From Campylobacter sp. (lineage in GTDB: Bacteria; Campylobacterota; Campylobacteria; Campylobacterales; Campylobacteraceae), in NCBI GenBank assembly GCA_017506845.1, contig JAFVMP010000069.1:1-6834 (forward strand): 6,834 nt of DNA. Reading direction: 5' to 3'. Under the pieces are notes generated by a model, which was given only the letters and a program-made list of their open reading frames with translations, was not told where the DNA came from and did not search any database. A program made the position numbers and the translations under genes. Of the stretch, positions 1 through 6,419 are shown one piece after another; within the stretch, counting starts at the first letter, position 1, and each line of letters begins with the position of its first letter.

Positions 1-391
<391 letters not shown>

Positions 392-393
392 CC

Positions 394-415
394 TTAGAGC
401 CAAATAAGGCTCTAA
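394..415 (+). terminator. Hairpin just after fabI, probable terminator
   Basis: Three bases after the fabI stop there is a perfect 8-bp inverted repeat, TTAGAGCC and GGCTCTAA, with loop AAATAA. No clear T-run follows (TACTCATCAT), so it is a weak intrinsic terminator at best. Position and perfect pairing support a 3'-end role. Confidence 0.55.
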
Positions 416-572
416 TACTCATCATATTGATAAACTAATATAACTTTCTTAGAACATTTTAATCTTTTAAATTGGCTTATATTATTTGCGAGATAACACT
501 AAGGATAAATAGCAATTAGATTACTATTTTTGAGTAATCATATGGTTAGTAACTTAGAAAAAAGAAGTTTTG

Positions 573-580
573 TGTAAAAT
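573..580 (+). promoter_or_regulatory. Possible -10 box (TGTAAAAT)
   Basis: TGTAAAAT contains TAAAAT, which matches the TATAAT -10 consensus at five of six positions, with TG directly before it. The same octamer occurs upstream of nifS at 2907-2914. Initiation near 587 would place the 608-696 hairpins inside the transcript. No -35 is evident, which is usual for Campylobacter sigma-70 promoters. A chance match is quite possible in such AT-rich DNA. Confidence 0.3.
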
Positions 581-586
581 TATCGT

Positions 587-700
587 AAATACAAATTTTA
601 GCATTTTATTCTTTCTCCTTTCTATGGAGACAGAATTTGCCGTAGGGGAGCCAACCCTATGGCATATCCCCATAACAAAATTATATCAATATAATTCTTC
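587..700 (+). ncRNA. Candidate structured small RNA (strand uncertain)
   Basis: This short patch is clearly more GC-rich than its surroundings and folds well. Hairpin 1 (608-636) pairs ATTCT-T-TCTCC with GGAGA-C-AGAAT around a 7-base loop, one mismatch in eleven positions. Hairpin 2 (638-664) pairs TGCCGTAGGG with CCCTATGGCA, ten pairs including one G-U, with loop GAGCCAA. An alternative fold, incompatible with hairpin 2, pairs GGGGA (645-649) with TCCCC (667-671) and GCC (650-652) with GGC (661-663). A last AT-only palindrome (679-696) could end the transcript. A -10-like box lies at 573-580 on the plus strand. It could equally be a structured 3' region of the minus-strand operon or a leftover transposon end. 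I do not recognise the RNA family. Confidence 0.35.
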
Positions 701-721
701 TAATTTATCTTAAATTTAGCA

Positions 722-1420
722 TTATCTGTGCATATTTCTTTTCTTATTAGAGCTATTAGGTATCATCAAAGTTTCGATTTGATTTAAAATATCTTGTGCG
801 TATCCATCTGCTATATTAATCTTATATTTGCTTATTAGCTTATGATTTAATATCTCATCTTTTAGTAGTAAATTTAACTCATCTTCTCCAGAATAAACAA
901 TCTTTTCTCTTATGCTAAAAAGAGTATTTTCTTTAAAATAATGCGGATATTCTTTTAACAAATATCCTAAATCAAAAAAATCTCTAATCTTGTCTCTACC
1001 ACTAAACGCATTTGCTTTCATCTCTATAAGATCTTCTATACAATACACATTTACATTATCAAATTTATTATATTTTAATCTATTTGAATTTAATAGTGAT
1101 TTATTTCTACTACTAATTTCAATTTTTAAAGGATATTTTTCTAAATGCGAAACAGAGCCATAATCAATCATAAATATAAAAACCATATCAGTATCTTTTT
1201 TGATACTAATGTTCCACTTATTAAAGTCTTTACATTGTTTTAGCCTATTAATACAATTCATATTGCTAGTCAAACAATCAAAATACAAATCCTCAGAATA
1301 TCTATTTAAGCCATAATACAAGCTTAAAGCCGTTCCGCCTTTTAGAATAAATTTATCTCCAAAATATGGAAGTATATTTTTAATGAAATCTATTCTTTCT
1401 TGTTGATACTCTTCTAGCAT
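722..1420 (-). CDS. AbiEii/AbiGii (MenT-like, DUF1814) nucleotidyltransferase, putative toxin
   Basis: A 232-residue protein of the AbiEii/DUF1814 nucleotidyltransferase family. Known members act as toxins of bicistronic toxin-antitoxin or phage-abortive systems; MenT members modify tRNA acceptor ends. The N-terminus has the family signature FILKGGTALSLYYG (Gly28, Gly29, Thr30), then RYSED (Asp44). A KIE block (Lys99, Glu101) and the motif EMKANAF...RDKIRDFFDLGYLL (Lys135, Arg142, Arg146, Asp147, Asp150) follow, and the rest looks helical. Length is close to the family norm. The second aspartate of the expected DxD metal site reads Tyr46 (SEDLYFD), although Asp48 lies two residues on; activity may be altered. 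The ATG lies two bases after the upstream gene's stop, so the two are translationally coupled. H. pylori JHP933 is a structurally known relative. The family assignment is firm; toxin activity is inferred. Confidence 0.87.
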   Translation of the reverse strand: MLEEYQQERIDFIKNILPYFGDKFILKGGTALSLYYGLNRYSEDLYFDCLTSNMNCINRLKQCKDFNKWNISIKKDTDMVFIFMIDYGSVSHLEKYPLKIEISSRNKSLLNSNRLKYNKFDNVNVYCIEDLIEMKANAFSGRDKIRDFFDLGYLLKEYPHYFKENTLFSIREKIVYSGEDELNLLLKDEILNHKLISKYKINIADGYAQDILNQIETLMIPNSSNKKRNMHR

Positions 1421-1422
1421 TA

Positions 1423-1809
1423 TTATTCTTTGTCAGCAAAATAAAGCTTTGTAAGCTCATATTTCATAAAATCATCGACTTCTTTATTAAAATTTATAGA
1501 CTTTAAATAGCCAAAAAGCTCTTTTTCATCTTCATCATCCAAGTAGTCTCTAACGCAGTTTTTCAAGCCAGTGAATTTTTTCATATAGACCAAATCAGCA
1601 ATAGCCCTTGCGAAACTAGCTACATATTCATCTCTATTAAGCATAGGTATGAAGCGTTTTTTTATACCTTTATTTCCTAGAATTTCATTATATTTATATT
1701 TTTTTATATCATCTTTATTGCTTAAAAAGCAAAGTGGATGCCAATCTGCCACCAAGCCTTTTTCATTTGGGATATTCAAAGCTTCCCAGCCAGATATATA
1801 CTCTTTCAT
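1423..1809 (-). CDS. Hypothetical protein, probable partner (candidate antitoxin) of the nucleotidyltransferase
   Basis: A soluble-looking 128-residue protein with no signal or membrane segment. I do not recognise a named family. The N-terminus has a distinctive block, GWEALNIPNEKG followed by ADWHP (residues 7-25), that looks conserved rather than random. The middle is basic (residues 32-60), and residues 61-125 look helical, with an acidic run DYLDDEDEKE (88-97). It does not look like AbiEi, which is longer and has a winged-helix N-terminus. Its stop is two bases from the nucleotidyltransferase start. Its own ATG overlaps the stop of the small ORF upstream (ATGA), with AAGAAG as ribosome-binding site. 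A small gene placed directly before an AbiEii-type toxin gene is the usual antitoxin position, so the partner role is inferred from context only. Confidence 0.7.
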   Translation of the reverse strand: MKEYISGWEALNIPNEKGLVADWHPLCFLSNKDDIKKYKYNEILGNKGIKKRFIPMLNRDEYVASFARAIADLVYMKKFTGLKNCVRDYLDDEDEKELFGYLKSINFNKEVDDFMKYELTKLYFADKE

Positions 1810-1976
1810 TTTCGCTTCTTACTAAAATATACCTTTATTGCGTATTCATAAATAAAATCAACAATTTCGTCTTCAAGCCCAAGGTCATCTCTAAACCATT
1901 GTTTTACTTTATCAGGAATACCAAACTTATTAAATATCCAAAGTGAAAGAAGAACAAATAGTGGAATAAACAACAT
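1806..1976 (-). CDS. Small membrane-anchored protein (56 aa) at the head of the nucleotidyltransferase cluster
   Basis: An ORF of 56 codons from ATG at 1976-1974 to TGA at 1808-1806. It overlaps the next gene in an ATGA arrangement, a strong sign of translational coupling and a real gene. Residues 2-15 (LFIPLFVLLSLWIF) are strongly hydrophobic and would anchor the protein in the inner membrane. Residues 21-50 alternate charged and hydrophobic residues in an amphipathic pattern, including DDLGLEDE, and the protein ends in KKRK. No clear Shine-Dalgarno precedes the ATG, and a GTG two codons upstream is an alternative start. The frame is closed by TAA just before that, 35 bases or less from the hairpin at 2011-2038, so this could also be the remaining 3' part of a truncated gene. 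No known family is recognised. Confidence 0.6.
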   Translation of the reverse strand: MLFIPLFVLLSLWIFNKFGIPDKVKQWFRDDLGLEDEIVDFIYEYAIKVYFSKKRK

Positions 1977-2010
1977 AGGCACTACAAAGTTTTATATAAG
2001 TTTATAATAC

Positions 2011-2038
2011 ACTCCCCACGCATTTAAGCGTGGGTAGT
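2011..2038. repeat. GC-rich hairpin resembling an IS200/IS605-type end, or a terminator
   Basis: CCCACGC (2015-2021) pairs perfectly with GCGTGGG (2028-2034) around loop ATTTAA. After one C/T mismatch the outer ACT and AGT also pair, giving 10 of 11 positions. It sits directly against the stop codon of the minus-strand gene at 2039. Neither strand has a T-run after it, which argues against a standard terminator. Subterminal hairpins of the CCCACGC...GCGTGGG-TAGTT type are familiar at right ends of IS200/IS605/tnpB elements, but no transposase gene is in the window, so it would be a solitary end. Confidence 0.5.
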
Positions 2039-2437
2039 TTAGAATATTGTAACTCCAGCTAATGCAATAAACAGACCAGATATAAATACAAAAAGTATAA
2101 ACCATAAGAAAAAAGATACTAACTGATTAAGAAACTTATACCATAAAAGTTCATCATTATCATACTTATCTTGTTTTTGAATTTTAGCTATTTTATAATA
2201 TAACATAAACTTTAAAATAAATAATATAGGAACACCAAAATATACAAGCACACCGAGATGAATAATTAATACAATCTCACCAAAAACAAAAGACAACAAT
2301 ATTGTTATTGCAATTGGAGAAATAATCCAAAATTTTTTAATTTTGCCAAATATTTCAAAAAAATCTTTTCTCTGTTCTGTAACCATCTCAGATAATCCAT
2401 ATATTGCTCGTTTATCTTCGTGTGAAAATAATGCCAT
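2039..2437 (-). CDS. Small multi-pass membrane protein, function unknown
   Basis: A 132-residue protein. Residues 1-35 are charged and probably cytoplasmic (SHEDKRAIYGLSEMVTEQRK). Hydrophobic segments follow at about 36-53 and 55-80. A charged loop with KQDKYDNDE (residues 88-96) comes next, then a last segment at about 104-131 running to the C-terminus, so three or four passes. The start is supported by a good ribosome-binding site, AAAGGGG, seven bases before the ATG. It lies 40 bases after an upstream gene that also encodes a small membrane protein, and the two share a nearly duplicated leader. The stop codon directly abuts a GC-rich hairpin, so the C-terminus might have been set by an insertion. 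No family is recognised. Its place in an accessory block could suggest immunity, exclusion or defence, but nothing in the sequence proves it. Confidence 0.7.
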   Translation of the reverse strand: MALFSHEDKRAIYGLSEMVTEQRKDFFEIFGKIKKFWIISPIAITILLSFVFGEIVLIIHLGVLVYFGVPILFILKFMLYYKIAKIQKQDKYDNDELLWYKFLNQLVSFFLWFILFVFISGLFIALAGVTIF

Positions 2438-2449
2438 ATCAATTCCCCT

Positions 2450-2470
2450 TTAAATAATTTGTATAATAAT
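2450..2470. repeat. Leader repeat copy 1 (upstream of the 132-aa membrane protein gene)
   Basis: This 21-bp block matches 2736-2756 at 19 of 21 positions. Both copies sit at the same place, just upstream of the ribosome-binding sites of the two membrane-protein genes. On the minus strand the copy contains TTATTATA, a possible -10 region. Low sequence complexity (A/T only apart from one G) weakens the case for common origin. Confidence 0.4.
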
Positions 2471-2477
2471 CATAATT

Positions 2478-2720
2478 TTAAAAAAATATACCCCAAATCC
2501 TAAAACCCAATGCAATAATAAGACAAAACATAGCATATACAACCATATAATATACAATTTCTATAATTTTTCTTATTCTTCTTGCTACTTTTCCATCATT
2601 ATCTTTTACTTCTCGTAAATACTTATAAAATTGATAAAAAAAGATATTATATGCAATCATACTTGATATGATAAAGCCCAAAATACCTATTATTGGTGCA
2701 AATACTAATACACCCCACAT
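2478..2720 (-). CDS. Small two-pass membrane protein, function unknown
   Basis: An 80-residue protein with two hydrophobic segments, about residues 3-27 and 52-72, separated by a strongly basic loop (KYLREVKDNDGKVARRIRK, 33-51). By the positive-inside rule the loop is cytoplasmic and both ends face outward. The start is well supported by AAAGGAG seven to eight bases before the ATG and by an extended -10 box (TGCTATAAT) a little further upstream. It is divergent from nifS and heads the minus-strand gene run. It shares a layout (membrane segment, charged loop with D-N-D, membrane segment) with the downstream 132-aa protein. That may mean distant relationship or only similar topology. Size and topology would suit a holin-like, immunity or toxin-type peptide, but no family signature is visible. 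Confidence 0.68.
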   Translation of the reverse strand: MWGVLVFAPIIGILGFIISSMIAYNIFFYQFYKYLREVKDNDGKVARRIRKIIEIVYYMVVYAMFCLIIALGFRIWGIFF

Positions 2721-2735
2721 ATTAGTTCTCCTTTA

Positions 2736-2756
2736 TTAAATAATTTATATAATTAT
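2736..2756. repeat. Leader repeat copy 2 (upstream of the 80-aa membrane protein gene)
   Basis: Partner of 2450-2470, with 19 of 21 positions identical. It overlaps the minus-strand -10 box of the 80-aa gene, so the repeat may be a duplicated promoter and leader. Confidence 0.4.
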
Positions 2757-2760
2757 AGCA
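2752..2760 (-). promoter_or_regulatory. Extended -10 promoter for the 80-aa membrane protein gene
   Basis: On the minus strand the sequence reads TGCTATAAT, a perfect extended -10 (TGn plus TATAAT). Initiation would fall near 2745, about 25 bases before the ATG at 2720. No clear -35 is seen, as is common in Campylobacter. Confidence 0.6.
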
Positions 2761-2906
2761 ATTATATTTAAATAACAAAAAATACTTAGAGTAATTAATA
2801 ATAAAATATTCAATTAAAAACTTAAAAAATTTATATCCAAATTCAATTTTTATTCAAATATAATCCAAATTTATAGAATATTTACTTAATTTTTATACAA
2901 AATTTA

Positions 2907-4171
<1,265 letters not shown>

Positions 4172-4184
4172 AGGAAATAATAAT

Positions 4185-5180
4185 ATGGCAAAAGGTAATT
4201 TAATAAGCGGAAATATATGGGAAGAGTACTCTCAAAAGGTTCAAAATGCGATGAACGCACCAAAAAATATGGGTGAAATTACAGAAGAAGATGCTAAAGC
4301 TCTAGGCTGTAAGCTAATAATTGCAGATCATGGCGCTGAGAGCTGTGGTGATGCGGTTAGACTATATTGGGCTGTTGATGAGGCTACTGATATTATTAAA
4401 GATTCTAAATTTAAAAGCTTTGGTTGCGGTACGGCAATTGCAAGTAGCGACTATATGGCAGAACTATGCAAAGGCAAAACAGTAGATCAAGCAGTTAAAA
4501 TCACAAATATAGATGTAGAAAAAGCTATGCGTGATGATCCAGATATTCCAGCAGTTCCACCACAAAAGATGCACTGCTCAGTAATGGCATATGATGTTAT
4601 CAAAGCTGCAGCTGCAAGCTATAAAGGCGTTGATCCAGACCACTTTGAAGATGAGATTATAGTATGTGAGTGTGCTAGAGTTAGCCTTGGTACAGTAAAA
4701 GAGGTGATAAGATTAAATGATCTTACAACAGTAGAAGAAATTACTCAATACACAAAAGCTGGAGCATTTTGTAAATCTTGCATTAAGCCTGGTGGCCATG
4801 AAAAAAGAGAGTACTATCTAGTAGATATTTTAGCCGAAGTAAGATCTGAAATGGAAGCTGAAAGAATGAAAGCTATAGCTGATGCTAAAATAAGTGGAAG
4901 TGGCGTAGATAGCGATCTAAGCTTTGAGGAGCTAACAGTAGTAAAACAGCTAAAAGCAGTAGAGGCTATTATCGATGAGCATGTAAGACCAATGCTAGAG
5001 ATGGATGGCGGAAATATGGAGATATTAGATATCAAATCTGAAGAAAGCAGAATAGATATATATATTAGATATCTAGGTGCTTGTAGTGGATGTGCTAGTG
5101 GATCAACTGGAACGCTATATGCGATTGAAAATATCTTGCAAGAGAGCCTAAGTCCAAATATTAGAGTAATCCCTGTATGA
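4185..5180 (+). CDS. nifU: Fe-S cluster scaffold protein NifU (three-domain)
   Basis: NifU assembles Fe-S clusters with sulfur from NifS and passes them to apo-proteins in the cytoplasm. The 331 residues show the full NifU layout. An IscU-like domain (about 1-140) has the three scaffold cysteines Cys54 (in ESCGDA), Cys81 (SFGCGT) and Cys131 (KMHCSV). A central [2Fe-2S] ferredoxin-like domain (BFD type) has Cys161, Cys163, Cys196 and Cys199. A linker rich in Glu, Lys and Ala (about 210-250) looks helical. A C-terminal Nfu domain has CSGC (Cys300, Cys303) after EMDGGNMEI. All expected cluster ligands are present. The ribosome-binding site AAGGA overlaps the nifS stop, and the start is 13 bases downstream. 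The stop overlaps the next gene by four bases. Confidence 0.96.
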   Translation: MAKGNLISGNIWEEYSQKVQNAMNAPKNMGEITEEDAKALGCKLIIADHGAESCGDAVRLYWAVDEATDIIKDSKFKSFGCGTAIASSDYMAELCKGKTVDQAVKITNIDVEKAMRDDPDIPAVPPQKMHCSVMAYDVIKAAAASYKGVDPDHFEDEIIVCECARVSLGTVKEVIRLNDLTTVEEITQYTKAGAFCKSCIKPGGHEKREYYLVDILAEVRSEMEAERMKAIADAKISGSGVDSDLSFEELTVVKQLKAVEAIIDEHVRPMLEMDGGNMEILDIKSEESRIDIYIRYLGACSGCASGSTGTLYAIENILQESLSPNIRVIPV

Positions 5181-5560
5181 TAAATGCTAAATTTAAAGCT
5201 GGTAAATACTATATTGGCGATTTAGCCAAAATTTTAGATTATGCAAATTTGACTAATCTTAAGTATGGATTTGGGTCTTTAGATGAGTTTGTATATGTAA
5301 ATTTTGAGCTAGAATGTGATGAGATAGCCGATAGTGATGGATTTATATATAGCGTCGATAGTGCAAATTTTGGCATAATCGACGCTAAAATAATTGACGA
5401 TGAGTTGCTAAGTAGTAGGATTTTAACTCTAAGACATGGATTTATAGCTAATAAATTTAGCAGCCACCCACTTGCTAGGATTGTCGACTTTAAAGATGAA
5501 TTTAAAGTTAGCATTTGTGACAATGAGATAACATTTGGCAATATTATACTAAATTTATAA
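5177..5560 (+). CDS. Conserved-looking hypothetical protein in the nifSU operon
   Basis: A 127-residue protein starting at the ATGA overlap with the nifU stop, so it is translationally coupled and belongs to the operon. No signal peptide or membrane segment is visible; it looks soluble and beta-rich. Two blocks stand out: GKYYIGD at 9-15 and DGFIYSVDSANFGII at 54-68. Together they recall a loose family of small bacterial proteins with a YYIGDPCYVL-like N-terminus and a later VDSG-IGII block. Here the PC that usually follows GD is LA, and VDSG is VDSA. That resemblance is from memory and is not a secure family call. Cys47 and Cys114 are the only cysteines, so it is unlikely to hold a cluster alone. 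A role linked to Fe-S assembly is inferred only from position. A 10-bp inverted repeat lies inside the gene (5350-5387). Confidence 0.82.
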   Translation: MINAKFKAGKYYIGDLAKILDYANLTNLKYGFGSLDEFVYVNFELECDEIADSDGFIYSVDSANFGIIDAKIIDDELLSSRILTLRHGFIANKFSSHPLARIVDFKDEFKVSICDNEITFGNIILNL

Positions 5561-5623
5561 AATTTATTGGTAAGTTTTGCTTTTTTAAAATCAATTTTCA
5601 GCTAAAATTATTATAAAATTTAA
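5561..5623. other. Intergenic DNA after the nifSU operon
   Basis: AT-rich spacer. A T6 run at 5581-5586 follows the orf127 stop, but no convincing GC-containing stem precedes it. A small AT-only inverted repeat (AATTTT 5593-5598, AAAATT 5604-5609) is the only structure. Read-through from nifSU into the hemerythrin gene therefore cannot be excluded. Confidence 0.4.
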
Positions 5624-5629
5624 TATAAT
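5624..5629 (+). promoter_or_regulatory. -10 box of the hemerythrin gene
   Basis: A perfect TATAAT, preceded by periodic A/T runs as in Campylobacter sigma-70 promoters. Initiation near 5636 leaves a leader of about 29 bases with GAGAG at 5653-5657 as a modest ribosome-binding site before the ATG at 5665. Confidence 0.6.
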
Positions 5630-5664
5630 AGAGAAATTTATATTTTTTCATAGAGAGTTTTGAA

Positions 5665-6228
5665 ATGGTACCTAGCTGGGACGATAAATATAGCATTGGC
5701 AATTCAGATATAGACTTACAACATCAAAAGCTATTTGATCTAGCCAAAAAATCCTTTATTTACGCTAATAAAAATGTATCTCGTGAAGAGATTCGCGGTA
5801 TCGTGGCTGAGTTTTTTGAATATATGAAAGAACACTTCAAAGATGAACAAGAATATATGGAACTAATTGGCTACCCGCACTTGCACGAACACACTATGAT
5901 TCATAAAGACATAATTGCTAGTATGGCAGGTCTAATCAAAACTGCTAAAAATGTAAATGATTTAAAAGAAAATCTTTTATTAATTGCTGAAAAGTGGCTA
6001 GTAGAGCATATTTTAAAAGAGGATGCCAAAATAGAAAAGTGGCGTCAAGCAAACCTAGAACACGCAGAAGATGAGCTAATCGAAGAACAACCAAAACAAT
6101 ATAAATATACCTGCGGTTGTCCTCATAAAATTCATCTTGTTCCACCTCATATTCATGAGAAAATTGTCGAGGGCAAAAAATTCTCTTGTATGACCTGCAA
6201 GGTAGTTATTAAAATCAAGCGTTCATAA
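5665..6228 (+). CDS. Bacteriohemerythrin with Cys/His-rich C-terminal extension
   Basis: A cytoplasmic di-iron O2-binding protein. The four-helix hemerythrin domain spans about residues 1-135 and has all seven ligands: His20 (DLQHQKLF), His57 and Glu61 (EHFKDE), His76 and His80 (after YP), His115 and Asp120 (EHILKED). The N-terminus WDDKYSIG and the YP turn are typical. The protein is longer than a single-domain hemerythrin. After an acidic linker (residues 133-142) comes a tail with Cys150, Cys152, Cys175 and Cys178 (CGC and CMTC) plus His154, His157, His162 and His164, a zinc-ribbon or metal-site pattern. In C. jejuni, a hemerythrin gene also neighbours the nifS/nifU pair, and hemerythrins there are reported to protect oxygen-sensitive Fe-S enzymes. 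The same role is likely here. The gene has its own promoter. The tail's function is unknown. Confidence 0.93.
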   Translation: MVPSWDDKYSIGNSDIDLQHQKLFDLAKKSFIYANKNVSREEIRGIVAEFFEYMKEHFKDEQEYMELIGYPHLHEHTMIHKDIIASMAGLIKTAKNVNDLKENLLLIAEKWLVEHILKEDAKIEKWRQANLEHAEDELIEEQPKQYKYTCGCPHKIHLVPPHIHEKIVEGKKFSCMTCKVVIKIKRS

Positions 6229-6260
6229 GGTAGCATAGTTAAACTGCTTGTTACCTTATG
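6224..6260 (+). repeat. Inverted repeat overlapping the hemerythrin stop
   Basis: CATAAGGTA (6224-6232) pairs with TACCTTATG (6252-6260), nine perfect pairs, and the stop codon TAA lies within the first arm. Further inner pairing (GCA with TGC) is possible. No T-run follows, so termination here is doubtful. It may protect the mRNA 3' end. Confidence 0.5.
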
Positions 6261-6345
6261 CTAGTATCTGCTAACTTAAATTTTATCAGTATTTTATTAT
6301 TATTGCTTAAGTTTTAACCATAGTTTTATACATTTATCAGTTACC

Positions 6346-6385
6346 AATAATCTCTTGCAGCTAACACTTAATACAAGAGATTATT
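6346..6385. terminator. 12-bp hairpin between convergent genes, possible bidirectional terminator
   Basis: AATAATCTCTTG (6346-6357) and CAAGAGATTATT (6374-6385) are perfectly complementary over 12 bases with a 16-base loop. On the plus strand TTGC follows directly, which with the arm end gives TTATTTTG. The location between the convergent hemerythrin and transporter genes fits termination of either or both transcripts. Confidence 0.55.
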
Positions 6386-6419
6386 TTGCTGCTGTTAAAT
6401 ATCTATACTTTTATTTTCA

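Larger units (their letters stand above)
416..721. other. Non-coding stretch between fabI and the nucleotidyltransferase gene
   Basis: About 300 bases without a convincing gene on either strand. The first part is plain AT-rich DNA with a 7-bp hairpin at 519-539 (GATTACT, 7-base loop, AGTAATC). From about 573 there is a promoter-like box and then a compact, more GC-rich patch (608-676) able to form strong hairpins, which is annotated separately as a possible RNA. The fabI (+) and nucleotidyltransferase (-) genes converge here, so terminators would be expected, but no hairpin plus T-run stands out for the minus-strand operon. Confidence 0.6.

Noticed and set aside
645..676. Resemblance to the fluoride riboswitch (GGGGA...ATGGCATATCCCCATAAC)
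   Set aside because: The spacing and the essential order of conserved bases do not fit, and no fluoride exporter gene lies downstream.
624..713. 29-codon plus-strand ORF starting METEFAVGEP within the structured patch
   Set aside because: No ribosome-binding site (a pyrimidine run precedes it), and the bases are better explained by the hairpins. I considered a leftover C-terminus of a TnpB-type protein but could not support it.
1423..1809. Calling the partner gene AbiEi antitoxin
   Set aside because: It is too short and lacks a visible N-terminal winged-helix domain; only the position matches.
1734..1946. 70-codon plus-strand ORF opposite the small-protein and partner genes
   Set aside because: It lies antisense to two tightly overlapping minus-strand genes, has no ribosome-binding site, and its hydrophobic, Ser/Leu-rich product is the usual appearance of antisense reading in AT-rich DNA.
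2003..2008. Perfect TATAAT on the plus strand just before the hairpin
   Set aside because: It would drive transcription into the antisense of the 132-aa gene with no product; such boxes are frequent by chance in this AT-rich stretch.
4814..5541. Minus-strand ORFs opposite the end of nifU (4814-5035) and orf127 (5239-5541)
   Set aside because: Both are antisense to well-supported genes, lack ribosome-binding sites, and have Ser/Leu/Ile-rich low-complexity products.
5945..6145. 66-codon minus-strand ORF opposite the hemerythrin gene
   Set aside because: Antisense to a recognised protein with intact ligands; no independent support.
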